From: Kappaphycus alvarezii
Taxonomy: Eukaryota > Rhodophyta > Florideophyceae > Gigartinales > Solieriaceae
Direction: 5' to 3'
Assembly: GCA_002205965.3 (NCBI GenBank)
Contig: NADL03000623.1
Coordinates: 1,178,001-1,242,000 of the forward strand
DNA length: 64,000 bases
Shown: positions 36,628 through 48,544 of the stretch, one piece after another
How positions within the stretch are numbered: position 1 is the first letter of the stretch
Layout of the letters: the number at the start of each line of letters is the position of its first letter
The notes under the pieces: generated by a model
The model's input: only the letters and a program-made list of their open reading frames with translations
What the model was told of the DNA's origin: nothing
Databases searched by the model: none
Position numbers and translations under genes: made by a program

Positions 36628-37082
36628 TGTCTACACGACCATGCTCTGTCCTCATATGAAGCACACTTTGTTCGCATATGAGGACAGTTTCCGTTACATT
36701 TTGGAAAGGTAAATGTTTTGGAAGGCCGAAATTTTTACTGTAAAAAAGGTTTTTCATGTTAAGTTACAGTACAATAATTTTTACTGTACGTGCGCCCTCG
36801 TTTCTGAAACCCCACACGATAATACGAACTATGTTTCCTTCCAAAAAGTAGTCGTTCTCACAACTTCTTGCGAAGAGCGGAAGCTGGTGAGGGAAAACTG
36901 CTCTAGCCTTCACCGAGGTCAACAATCTTGAAAAGTTTGTTTTGATCGGCCATCTACACTCATGAACTAATGCGGAGGGACAAGAAATGCGCTGAGGTAA
37001 AAAGAATTGTATTGAAAAAAAAGGGCTAAAAGTTGTCCTATTGGACCGTTGTCCTCATATGAGGACAACGGTCCAATAAACA
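36628..37082 (+). mobile_element. MITE copy 2 (455 bp), inserted in LINE E
   Basis: Ends are TGTCTACACGACC (36628-36640) and GGTCCAATAAACA (37070-37082). CTAG flanks both sides (36624-36627 and 37083-37086). The interior matches MITE copy 1 in inverse orientation. The right end carries a 40-bp perfect palindrome (37039-37078). The host is a LINE C-terminal tail whose reading continues on both sides (CGGCCTGCTAG to the right, CTAGATGGCTGG to the left, read on the minus strand). No coding capacity of its own. Confidence 0.85.
37039..37078. repeat. 40-bp perfect palindrome at MITE end
   Basis: Bases 37039-37058 are the exact reverse complement of 37059-37078, centred on CATATG with GTCCTCATATGAGGAC in the middle. 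MITE copy 1 keeps only part of the symmetry. Confidence 0.9.
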
Positions 37083-37086
37083 CTAG

Positions 37087-37690
37087 CAGGCCGCATTTGA
37101 CATGACGGCTACTGCAACGTGCCTTTGCATCAAAACCCCCGAACCTTTCCGTATGTCTCCAATGCCCTCCCAGCCACGTTCCCTGCCACGTCATTTAGCA
37201 TTGCACATGCATCCGGGTGCCACCTTCCAAGAGTAGAGATTGGCACAGGCACGAGCCTACCACTGGTGGAGGTCGCGATAAAAGAGTGATAATTTCTCTA
37301 CTTTGCATTTCGCGCCGCATTCAGAGAGGACATCGGGTTGAAGGCCCCCACTCTCCTGTTCGAGGGAGATAGGGGATTCACGAAGGTAACATCCAAGACA
37401 AGCCGGTCCCTCCGCTGCTTCCCATTGCCTGGGTGTCGGGTCTCGCGCGGTGGAGACCATAGCGTGACTCTACGACAGGATGACGAGCAGCTCTTGCGAG
37501 GTCTTTTGAGAGAAGGGTTACTTGGCGATCATGTCGGTTGATCCTGTGGGCTCCATGCAAGCAGTGCATGAGATTATCGCCATGTAAATCGAGTGTTTCC
37601 TGGCAATTCCTTCTCGTGCATGGCGTGCCGGGGTTCTGGCAGAGGGGGGAAAGGTTTGGGTGTTTTACTGTTGGAAGGTACATCCGATCT
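37087..37690 (-). pseudogene. LINE E C-terminal part
   Basis: The minus strand reads CQNPGTPC, CQETLDLHGDNLMHC and NRHDRQVTLL (zinc cluster of an RLE LINE), then ARHPVVESRYG and MGSSGG. In shifted frames it reaches the GEWHPDA-equivalent region and SSRHVKCG. HPVVE.R.G and MGSSGG recur in the plus copy at 48.6 kb. It is 5'-truncated, and its tail was split by MITE copy 2. It lies head to head with copy F at 37870. Confidence 0.6.
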
Positions 37691-37869
37691 ATCCCCTCTG
37701 GTAGAGTGCAGTGCCATTAGCTCCTGTCGCAACATTCATGTGCATGCACACTACCACACAAGTTGACTGGGTGTCAGACACCTTATTTGTTACAGTAATT
37801 GAACCTTGCGTGTTCCCTCTTCAGAAAGAATCCTGAGATGTGTAGATGTGTCCTAAATCAGCCAAATTG

Positions 37870-38345
37870 CGCTGCCTTTGCCTTGATTTGGGGAGTGAAT
37901 CAATATCCCCTCCCTCCCTCCAACAGGAAAGTGAGGGGCTTCAACCCGATGTCCTCTCTGAATGCGGCGCGAAATGCAAAGCAGAGAAGATATCACTCTT
38001 TTATTGCGACCTCCACCAGAGGTAGGCTCGTGCCTGTGCCAATCTCCACTCTTGGAGAGTGGCACCCGGATGCATGTGCAGTGCTAAATGACGTGACAAG
38101 GAACGTGGCCGTGAGGGCATTGGAGACATACGGAAAGGTTCGGGGGTTTTGATGCAAAGGCACGCTGCAGCAGCCGTCATGTCCAATGCGGCCTGCTGGA
38201 TGGCTGGCCTGAAGGTAGCCTTTTAGGGAGCGTAGTTCCTTCCCTATTACTGTGTCTGCATGCCTTTTTGAGTCGATTCTGGTTTTCTGGAAAGCTCTGG
38301 GATAGATCGGATATATCTTCCAAATTAAAACATCCAACCCCTTCC
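37870..38345 (+). pseudogene. LINE F tail with 3' UTR
   Basis: The plus strand reads FNPMSSLNAARNAKQRRYHS, RGRLVPVPISTLGEWHPDA, VLNDVTRNVAVRALETYGKV and, after one frame change at the GGGGG run near 38142, MQRHAAAAVMSNAACWMAGL and KVAF with a stop at about 38224. A short 3' UTR ends in GGGATAGATCGGATATATCT and CATCCAACCCC. The first 300 bp form an inverted repeat with LINE E. It also supplies an unoccupied equivalent of the MITE copy 2 site (GCCTGCTGGATGG). Confidence 0.65.
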
Positions 38346-38349
38346 CCTC

Positions 38350-38800
38350 TACCAGAAATAGAGGGGCGGCCAGCAAGCAAACAAGCCGTGTTGGAGATGC
38401 GGATTGTCGCTGTAAAAGAATTCTGTACACCTTGGAAATACTCTCACCCAGATCTCATACCTGCTCCCGAAGCTGCTCATGCTATTGCAGGTCCATCATT
38501 TAAGATGGGCAACGTTTTGTCAGGCACATTACGCAGAACACCGTGTTCTCTTGGGCACAGTACGGTACTGACAACTGTGATACGCTAACAGCCATATTGA
38601 GAAACTGCACCACTTGTGCTGTAACCGAAAGGATGCTCGCTTTTGTACAAACCAAATCGCGCACCTCGAGATTCCTGGTAGTGCAGTAGCATCAATTACG
38701 ATAGATTCCATTGTCTTTTTCTCGTTAGCGATGAAAGGCTTGTTTGAACTTAGAGGGCTCGTAGTTCTCAAGGCGTTTGGATTTGTGTAGCGACCATGCA
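38350..38800. other. No recognised gene
   Basis: Short open frames only. This may be flanking sequence between repeats. Confidence 0.3.
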
Positions 38801-38804
38801 TGGT

Positions 38805-38890
38805 GTAGATGGAATTTTTCCGTCCTCTTTGCTGGTGTGGACATCGGTTGAGCCTTTGCCGGAGTGTATCTGTCTAGCAAACCCGCTATG
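38805..38890 (-). repeat. Repeated peptide-coding unit, copy 2
   Basis: The minus strand reads GLLDRYTPAKAQPMSTPAKR and TEKF, the same unit as at 36.22, 47.92 and 50.3 kb. It is embedded in a 68-codon minus ORF ending at 38725. Confidence 0.45.
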
Positions 38891-39309
38891 AGCTTTACTG
38901 AAAGGTCCGAGCTCCCCCCCTTGATGCGCACAGCGCTTTGATACGTACAGTGCTATGATGAGCGGACGGTTGACGATTTCACTTTCACATGACACGAGGA
39001 ATATTTCATTCCCGCAATAGTCCGGCTAAGGGCATTGACGGAGCTGACGTTGTGCTCCTGGAGATTTCGTAGAATCTTGTAATCAGTTTCCATTTCATCC
39101 CACAGAAACTATAGGTGCTTACGAATGATTTGTTGACTTGTTGAAAAGTTGTCCCGTTTCGCAGGACGGACCAAGCTGTTTTTTTCCGAGAGCTCTCGAT
39201 CCTCTCGGAGAATCGGAAGTTCACAAAGCTTTCCGCAGTTTGATTCCAGACATCAGGTGCATCGAACAACATGCCTCAATGTCGGAGGCCGAGGGCGATA
39301 GGACCGTTC

Positions 39310-39540
39310 AGTACTGTACGATCGCCGTCTACGCAAAACTCAGAGCATTGCAAGGGGTGCGTACTGTACAGTACAGTACTGTACAGCAGTTACAGTTCTG
39401 TACTGTACTATACTGTACAATGAATAGTACATACAGTACGTGTGCACAATTGTGCGCAGTAGAGCGGGTGAGTTACAGTACGTACAGGATTTTGTGCCCA
39501 AACCTGCGTATAAACATCGCACCGTACAGTACATAACAAG
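39310..39540. repeat. Densest GTAC-palindrome field, 3' of trypsin 4
   Basis: 39360-39425 is almost entirely TACTGTAC/TACAGTAC words, including the perfect palindromes GTACTGTACAGTAC and GTACAGTACTGTAC. Further words lie at 39312, 39432-39442, 39475-39487 and 39523-39534. No ORF through it is credible. Confidence 0.7.
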
Positions 39541-39696
39541 CGCTCGTGTCCACTCGGCACGCACTGCGCGGTACGACGAAATGTAGCCGATAGCCTACGG
39601 TATCTTTTGCAGTCTCATTCGACTCCCCAACAATATGCCGGCCTCAGTCCTCTCACTATGGCAGTGAGCTTACTTTCAACACAGCATTTCAACGCC

Positions 39697-41413
<1,717 letters not shown>

Positions 41414-41419
41414 GGCCGA

Positions 41420-42050
41420 AAGGGTTGAGAGCGGGAAAGGGGAAGCAATTCGGTTAAAGGGAGAGACGTGAGGATAGTGAACTGTTTAAGTGCTGAGGTC
41501 AAAAAAAAGCGGCGACGTTTGAATATTTTTTTGTGGAAGGTTTATGGTTAAGCGCGGTTATTTTTGAGGGCAAAAAAATTAAAGGTAGGGGTTGAGCGAT
41601 CTTTTGGAGAACTGTATCATTTGTCAGAATGGCCGTTATGGACCCGTATTGTTGCCACGTGTACATAAGGTGTCCGAGAATGAGAAACTTTACATACAGT
41701 ACTTCATTGAGTCTATTGGCATCCTCTCCGGTGGCGCTTTTTGACGCAAGTGCTAAATCACATGAATGAAAAGTTTACATCAAATGGGAAAATCATACCA
41801 TACTGTACCGTATGAAGCACTAATTTAATGTTCATCAATTGGCTTTAGGGTTTTACGGCATTTCCCTTTTAACAATGTCCCAGTCTTGTCATCAATATAG
41901 TGCACGCCTTACCAAAACTCTATGGTACTGCAGAAGAAACTACAGTACTGTATACTTCATCAAGAAGTTTAATGCGTTCAGTATCTACTAATTGAGCATA
42001 GAAGGCTGCATGTTTTGATCGGGAGAGCACAATAATCGAAAATTTGATGC
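41420..42050. other. Upstream region of trypsin 4, with GTAC words
   Basis: GTAC-centred words lie at 41692-41702, 41800-41813 (TACTGTACCGTATG) and 41940-41954 (ACAGTACTGTATAC), the flank where a promoter would sit. No ORF recognised. Confidence 0.4.
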
Positions 42051-42065
42051 TGGTGTTACAATCTA

Positions 42066-42535
42066 CAGGGGGGAACTGTTGGGTTATTTTAATACATGGA
42101 AGATGTGGTCGGTCAATCTACAGTGCTGGTAAAAAACTTCGGGACACCCCGAATACCCCGATAGAAGCACTTCAAGTTTCGCTGCCCTTACTGCATCTGA
42201 GCGCGCGAAATCTCTCCGCTATGGCCACCTCTTGCGCCGAACTACGTATCGACTTCCACCGATGGCTTTCGATATATACGGGTCTGCTGGTCCCGGTGCC
42301 GAACGAGATCTGTCCAGAATTGCTGAGTACATCGCTCTACGGAAAGACAGTAGCCCTGCCTTCCGGCGCGATCGCTTGTTCACGATCATCAGTTCACTCA
42401 TATAACAACGAACTTCTGTCGCGATCAACCGACGACTACTCAACCGTTCCTGGCTCGGATAGATTTTTCCCCTTTTGAGGGCCACTAGCTCCCCTTTCCT
42501 GCTTTGTAAAGTCTTCTTCTTCTTCTTCAAGTTTC
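42066..42535 (+). pseudogene. LINE H C-terminus with (TTC)n tail
   Basis: The plus strand reads CAELRIDFH, LVPVPNEICPELLSTS, VALPSGAIACSR, SYNNELLSRSTDDYSTVPGS and DRFFPF, with a stop at 42478. The tail CTTTGTAAAGTCTTCTTCTT follows. The minus copy at 50.6-51.0 kb shares all of this, including CAELRIEFHPIAFDIY, which aligns with SEGIDLRPLAFDVYG of LINE B. This fixes it as an RLE LINE C-terminus of another subfamily, ending in a TTC microsatellite. The left end (42066-42103) is an inverted LINE 3' UTR word. Confidence 0.55.
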
Positions 42536-42823
42536 CCGGAACGTGGAATTTCCACAGCATCTTATTGAGAACCGATGTCGCGCGGAACGTGGCCGTTCGA
42601 GCGATGGAGACCTATGGGATGGTTAGAGCGGTGCCTACCCAAAGGAACGCTGCTGCGGCCGTTATGTCCAACGCTGCATACCCGCTCGCCGGCATTGAGC
42701 CGGCCCTGTAAGCAAGGTCATTCACTGTGGTGTTACCCATCAGCGACGACTTATCCCGCATAACGTATTAGCCGCGTGGAGATAACCGACCACATCTTCC
42801 ATGCATTAAAATAACCCAAGACG
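42536..42823 (+). pseudogene. LINE tail with 3' UTR, subfamily of copies F and G
   Basis: The plus strand reads DVARNVAVRAMETYGMVRAV, TQRNAAAAVMSNAAYPLAGI and EPAL, with a stop at 42709-42711. A 3' UTR follows: CCGCATAACGTATTAGCCGC, ACCGACCACATCTTCCATGC and ATTAAAATAACCCAA. That last word is the inverse of 42066-42103, so 42066-42823 as a whole has inverted ends of about 37 bp. Confidence 0.6.
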
Positions 42824-42846
42824 TTCCCCTTCTTATCGAGAACTAG

Positions 42847-45617
42847 TGTCCAAAGGACAAGAAAATATACTCATATGAGTACAAGCGATTGTTCGAAAAT
42901 ACCTAGATTTTTTTAATTAAAATTATACCTTGGTGTGCTGAATCCCTGAATACTAGCATCCACTAACTATAAAAGAAGTTTCATCCTCATTCACAATAAC
43001 CAATGTGACCTAATGGGCCTCAAGTATACAAAGGAAAAAACCATGAGTCCGACTCGCTACACTCCACAGGAGGGCATAAACTTCAGGAAGGTCGACATTT
43101 CTGCGATAGTCGCTACCTCAGTTTGCTTAGCATACCCACGTGAACATGAGCAGAGGGGTTAGTTCACTGATCACTCATAAAGGGAAATAACGCCATAGGT
43201 TTGTTGGCTGATTTCGCAAGTCGAACGACGCAAATGAGAAATGTATGTGGCTATAGTCAAGGACTCATTTTTTAATTTTTACTCAGTCAGTCTACAAAAA
43301 ATCTAAGCACAGGAAAGTAAAAATCACAATATAGTAGTTTAAAGTACCATCTAAATATGGCAGTAGTGGATATCGCGTAAGTGGTTATGAAAGAAGTTAA
43401 GCCCTGTCTTTGAATGGCTTATCCAAACCCCATGTTCAGTATCAGGCTCTTAGAGCAAAGAAATTTCGACTTCTTGTCATATTTGCAAGTTTTGCATCTG
43501 CTTTGAAAGTTCGCTTTCGTTGGGGCCCCATTGGCTCCTTCGCGCCTTTTCGCTATGAGAACTAAACAGATTTCAGTACCACAGGCCAAAAACGAAATAG
43601 AATGCTTTGGAACGTTAGCATCAGATCTGTGGACGCCAATAGAACCAAATGAATTGTCAATGAGTTTCTCTGCAAGTTTTACATAAAAATCCTATTTCAA
43701 CATGAAATTTATCGCACCCATTAAAACATTGTATAGCAGCCATGAATCGGCGATGCAAATTGCAAGCAAAGATGTATTAACCCTTAACGTCCTATCATTG
43801 ATTTCCAATTTCCTTTCCAATCCGAGATCATCCTGTCTGCATCTCTTATGCCTGTCAATCTGGGAGCAAGTTTCATAGTATTTGCCGAAAACCGCTGGGA
43901 CTGGAATTTACATTTACATAAGCACCATTTTGTTGCCAGCAGATCTCCAACGAGATCTTCTGGTCCGCTTTTATGGAATTCTTGTACCGGAAGTACTGAC
44001 AAAATATCTTCTGTCTCTATCCATCCACATAGCAGACACCATAGAAGGGTGGCTTTCCGTCCTCGAACTGACCATAAATATGTGATCCCCACACCTGAAA
44101 AGTTCCAACCCTGAAAAAAATTGACATAGGAAACTGCCTTGTTGCATTTCTGACGGCACCTGTAAACCTCAATCCATATTCGAAAAGTGCATTTGCTGTA
44201 GCCACAGAAGCAAATGTAGAGTCTGCAAAAATAAGTAGATTTGAATGAAACCAAGGATTAGTAAGGCGAAGAAAAATAGCAGTAAAATGAGGTAAATATG
44301 ACATATAACGCTGATTATTGCCGTCAGAAACTGAAAAAATAACCTTCAAATTCAGTGCAATTCCACTGTAACCCCAGCATGCAGTCTTGATTTTACATCC
44401 GCTTTCAGACTTAAGGTCCATAGCGGCATAGTGCAAGAGCCTTTCTGACGATAAATTTACCTTATTCCGTACCAGCGCGACATGCTTTCATCTACGAAAA
44501 TTCCCTCCGATGGCGACAAAATTGAACATCTATGCCGTTTTATGTGCTCCACGAACCCAAGGATCAAATAACATATTCTGTCAGTTCTTTCAGTTTCCGT
44601 GCAACGGCTGAACGTAATACATGGGACCAATGCTTCGAAACGGTTCCTCAAAATTGTTTTTCCAAACATCGCCAGTGGAATGTATTTTGATGTAGACTGC
44701 GTACTCCAAACTGACGTTCTGCCTGTGAACTCGAACCTCCATAAAAATACGAGAATTTTAAAAAAATTTAGAAATTCACGAGCTGCTGCATGCATGTACC
44801 CACTATTAGCGAGTTTCCGGGTTTTTAGGTTCGGTATTTGTGGAAATGTGTCCGAGGGGAAACACGCAAAAGAAAAAATTGTACGGGATCTTCTCATACT
44901 CGATATGACCATGAAAGTACGTGTCACCTGCTGGACTAATTACCTTCCATGGACGATGAGTCGTTCATCCATTCAACGGTAATAATATCTCCTGATTGGT
45001 CCAAAATTTTCCATGCACTTCTTTGCGTACTTTTCCTAGTCCGGCCACCCCATTACATTATTCTCGAGGTTTTATTTCTGAAGGTTTACGATTAGGTAGC
45101 TCGACCACGGCAGCAGATGCCTCTATTTCATCGGATGTTGCTGGGCCACCTTCAGATGCTTCTCCTGGCTTGAGGTTGACAACTTCCAAGTAAACAAGCT
45201 TTGTCCGGTCCTGAATGGACCGCTCTGCGGTTACTCTGGTCGGACGTCTTCCGGTAGATGTTTCAATTTCGATGCTGGCCACAGTTCCGTTGACGCGTTT
45301 ACTCTTCCAAAGAGAACCGAATAATCGCTTACACTCAGCCGCTGACGTAACAAGGGTTGCTCGAGTGTTGACAAGGTTTCCAGGCTGTTGACGGGGTCAT
45401 TTGGATTTGTCATTTTTGGTTAAATTTTGCGATGTTGACAAACTTATTGTGTGATCGGTTGAGCAGTTTAGGTGTAAACTCCGAAGTTTTGCACGGTTGA
45501 CTACCTAAGGGTGCTACTATATTACTGAAAAGCTAATGGTGATATTCTGTAATTTTTTTATATAAAAGTTTGCTGTTAGAACTAAGGACTCATATGAGTA
45601 CAATTGTCCTATGGAAA
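42847..45617 (-). mobile_element. piggyBac-like DNA transposon (2.77 kb), CTAG-type flank
   Basis: Left end TGTCCAAAGGACAA (42847-42860) and right end, inverted, TTTCCATAGGACAA (45617-45604) agree at 12 of 14 bases. Each is followed inward by an ACTCATATGAGT palindrome (42870-42883 region and 45588-45599). The left flank is CTAG (42843-42846); the right flank is CGAG (45618-45621), one change from CTAG. The transposase reads on the minus strand inside. The layout TGTC, GGAC, TCATATGA matches the two MITEs. About 930 bp between the left end and the transposase stop is AT-rich and empty. Confidence 0.7.
43784..45413 (-). pseudogene. piggyBac-like transposase, frame-broken
   Basis: DDD transposase of the piggyBac (DDE_Tnp_1_7) family. 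Minus-strand pieces in order: an acidic/basic N-terminus (45413-45058); FLNFFKILVFLWRF, RFEALVPCITFSR and SEGIFVDESMSRWYG (first Asp; 44927-44457); SGCKIKTACWGYSGIA, LLIFADSTFASVATANALFE (second Asp) and YGLRFTGAVRNATRQFPM (44436-44017); MDRDRRYFVSTSG (third Asp) and KWCLCKCKFQ, ending with a stop at 43784-43786. All three catalytic Asp positions are present, but the reading needs at least three frame changes. I see no Cys-rich C-terminal RING/PHD-like finger, so the C-terminus may be short or lost. Confidence 0.75.
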
Positions 45618-45845
45618 CGAGACAGTAAATGAATAAAGCAGCGGATAAGTGGTTGAGTAAAAGTTGGAAGTGAATATGTGAGTTCTTTATAAATATGGAT
45701 TTGGAAAAAAGAAAGGGACATCAATCGTTAATGCACTGCCCTCCAGCGGATTAATATAAATGAAGAAAAAAGCCTTTTCTTTCTTCACAAATTCCTCTCT
45801 AAAACGTTAAAAAAACCAAATTTGAGTTATCTCCTACCTGAAACA

Positions 45846-46679
45846 ATGGGAAAAGCAAAGCAAATAGCAGAAGAAGAAAAGAAAAAATTGCGGCACCTTT
45901 AATTATTAAGACTAGAGCTTGCAGCATTGCCAAACATATCCGAAGGAGAAAGAACATTGTCCTCAACTACCTCAAGGATATGGATACGCATGGTACCAAG
46001 AAAAGCATGGGAAGGCCAAAATTTATAACAAACACAGATGCTTTAAAGAGGCTTCAAAAAATCTGAGCTAAATTGACTTCAAAAGAACATTAGATCTGCC
46101 TGTCAGTTGTTCAAGTGCCCGGAAAGCTTAAAAAATTCAGGAAATTTCAAGTATTCAAAGATGATGGACTGTCCACTGCTTACCGATATGCATAAAGAGA
46201 AATGGGTAAAGTGGTCTACGAACAAAACCACCTGGAATTATGACAAATGGTAGACTTCTATATTTAATAATGAAAAACGTTTAATTTGGACGCTTCAAAT
46301 GGCCACAAGTATTATTGAGACGAAATACGTACAGAAAGGGCCGTTGAATTCCAAAAGAAAACGGGAAGGGAATTTCAATATCTGGGGAGGGTTTTTCTCA
46401 AATGAATTTACATACTTGGTTAATTCAAATTTTAATAGAAAAAAAGAGTCTAAGAAGTACTGTGACACGCTACAATCCTATTTATTTTCATTTTTTGAAG
46501 AAAATTCTGGGATAGAATGGATGTTTCAACAGAAAAGTGCTCTCATTCATATATCTTGGGTCACAAAAGATTGGTTTGCTACCAATTTAAATGATGTAAT
46601 AGACTGGCCCTCTATACTCTCTGATTCAAATTTTATCGAGAATGATGGGTTTACTTGCGCGCAGGGATTACTGCAATAG
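45846..46679 (+). pseudogene. Tc1/mariner transposase relic
   Basis: Plus strand: a helix-turn-helix region reads RKNIVLNYLKDMDTHGTKKS, then MGRPKFITN (GRP linker). Later TSIFNNEKRLIW stands where F-S-DEK-R-F is expected (first Asp now Asn). Then IWGGFFSNEF, WMFQQKSALIHISWVTKDWF (expected QQDNAPIH, second Asp lost), and DWPSILSDSNFIEN (expected SPDLNPIEN, Glu kept). Several stops and frame changes break the first half; the last 126 codons are open from ATG 46299. Clearly dead. Ends were not found; it lies just outside the piggyBac-like element. Confidence 0.8.
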
Positions 46680-46689
46680 TCGTCAGTAC

Positions 46690-47280
46690 AGTAACGTGGA
46701 GGACTATGGTCATCAATTAAGATGGAGTGGAACGGAATAAAAATCGATTTGATGGAATATCTATTTAAATCAATGTTGAAGTGTTGATTTAAGTTGTTAC
46801 AGAGAAAGGGCTGTGAAAAAGTATTTACTACTTTTTTTGTTGTTTTAATGAGGTTTCCTTATCAGTTTTACCACCTTGCATACAGTAAATGTGAGTATTC
46901 TTCCTTTTTTTGAATATTTTTCAGTACAGTACTGTTGCGCTATTATTTACTATGTTATATATGAGCGGGCAAAATTTGGGAGGTTACAGTACGTATTGTT
47001 ACAACTTGTCTCCGATGCTCAAAAGCACGGATCAGGAGTGATAGTAGCACAATCACTGATTCCTATCTGGTGTTGGGAACCAAGTCAGGGGCACTTTATA
47101 TAGACCTTTGAAGGGCTCTAAATGCAATCTAGGTACGTTGCTGACAGAATACTGCTGTACATGTTAATGCACTTTGCTGACAATACAAGTTCAGGTGCCA
47201 AATACTAATGACAACTAACAGTACTACACAGTACAGTAATTCTAGCGTACTAGCGAGCGAACAGTGCGAGCGTATAAATT
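46690..47280. other. No gene; scattered GTAC words
   Basis: CAGTACAGTACTG (46921-46933), TACAGTACG (46984-46992) and CTACACAGTACAGTAAT (47223-47239) lie in AT-rich sequence. Confidence 0.35.
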
Positions 47281-47560
47281 AGGGTAGCCCAATGGAATAT
47301 CTACGGCCTCGTAACCTCCTTACCATCAATCCAAACTTTCCTCTCCACCACATGCCCAGAGATCTCAATCTTTCACGGAGACCCGTACCGATGCAGCACC
47401 ACTATTGTGCCGAGTCTGGCCTCAGGCAACCGTCTCACACATTACCCCATGCCGCACCACCATAAACGCCCCCCAGCGGCGTCCTTGCAATCTCTGTAAG
47501 GATTTCGTAAAGTTTACTAGGTGGTAGTCTCGGTCTTAATGGCTGCTAGGCGGGCAGGCT
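47281..47560 (-). pseudogene. Possible amidohydrolase C-terminus relic
   Basis: The minus strand reads RLPEARLGTIVVLHRYGSP, stop, KIEISGHVVERKVWIDGKEV and TRP, then a stop. The shape (G-x-I-V-V-L, spacer, V-x-x-V-W-I-D-G-K-E-V) resembles the C-terminal beta-strands of amidohydrolase-superfamily enzymes. It is short, interrupted and alone, so this is a weak suggestion; chance remains possible. Confidence 0.25.
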
Positions 47561-47884
47561 CGTGGTAGTGGACAGCAAAGGACGAGACTTATGTGCAGGA
47601 CGGGGCTGGAGCGCAGGATTACTAGGGTCGAGAATTGTGACAGGGATGGCTGTGAGCATAGAAAACCCCTTTAATGGAGTATTACGTGATAGCGTTCAAA
47701 GCCGTTTGAAGCTCATCCTAAGATGTACTATCTACTTGGAAATGGTGCGCTAATTTTCAAATCCTACGCGCTTTTGGAAATAGTGCTTTTTCGTTTTTTG
47801 ATTTTGTGTGTTTTTTCCAATAGCATAGTTGTACAGTTGGTGTACAGAAAAACGAATGGAGCATTATTTATGGAAATACTAGAG

Positions 47885-47990
47885 AGAGAAATGGAGACCT
47901 TTAATTTGATTTTTAGTGGGCCTGCTAAACAGACTCAACCCAGCACCGGCTAAACCGATGCCCACGCCAACAGAAGGGAAGGAAGAAAAT
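47885..47990 (+). repeat. Repeated peptide-coding unit, copy 3
   Basis: This is nearly identical to 36182-36290 over about 100 bp (GAGAGAAATGGAGACC, TTTTTAGTGGGCCTGC, CTAAACAGACTCAACC), reading LLNRLNPAPAKPMPTPTEG. Identity stops at GAAGAAAAT, after which the two loci differ. Confidence 0.6.
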
Positions 47991-47999
47991 GCTTTTATT

Positions 48000-48540
48000 T
48001 TAAAATATGCATTTGACAAAACTCTTGGTAATATGCAATTGTGCTGCAGTGATATTGTAATTTCGACAAATTAGATAAATTATTTATTTAATTTGAGCAT
48101 TTGTTCAATCTATGATAGAGAGTACTAGTAGTTGTAATACGTGTCTTGCTGACGTTGATTAATTTATTTTCTTTAAAAAATAGACAGAAAGCATCAACCC
48201 AGAGAACAACCAACAAACTCACGCCTAGGGGCCAGTGACAGCTGGCACCAGCATTTGACCGTACATTGCTACCAATCAATTTTTTTCTAGTGACCATTAA
48301 CTGCCAAGATCTAGCTTCATAAATTTTACTCAAAAAGTAGTGAGTTAGTTCCTATGCCGTAGTTGCTATGCCGAGTCTGTCGCCTTACAGTGTATGACCG
48401 GCACCTCATACACAGGCTTGTACGCCTTTTATAATACATGAAGTAAAGATGATTAGGTACAGTACAGGAAGAAGTTGCCAAACCACCTCATGCACAGAGT
48501 ACTGTATAATACATACTGTACATATATACTGTACTGTACT
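48000..48540. other. No recognised gene; GTAC words at the end
   Basis: AT-rich. GTACAGTACAGG (48458-48469) and TACTGTACATATATACTGTACTGTACTG (48515-48542, interrupted) border LINE G. Confidence 0.35.
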
Positions 48541-48544
48541 GTGG

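Noticed and set aside
43777-43783. TTAACCC beside the piggyBac-like stop codon as a canonical piggyBac end
   Set aside because: No inverse of the following bases exists on the other side, while clear inverted ends lie at 42847 and 45617.
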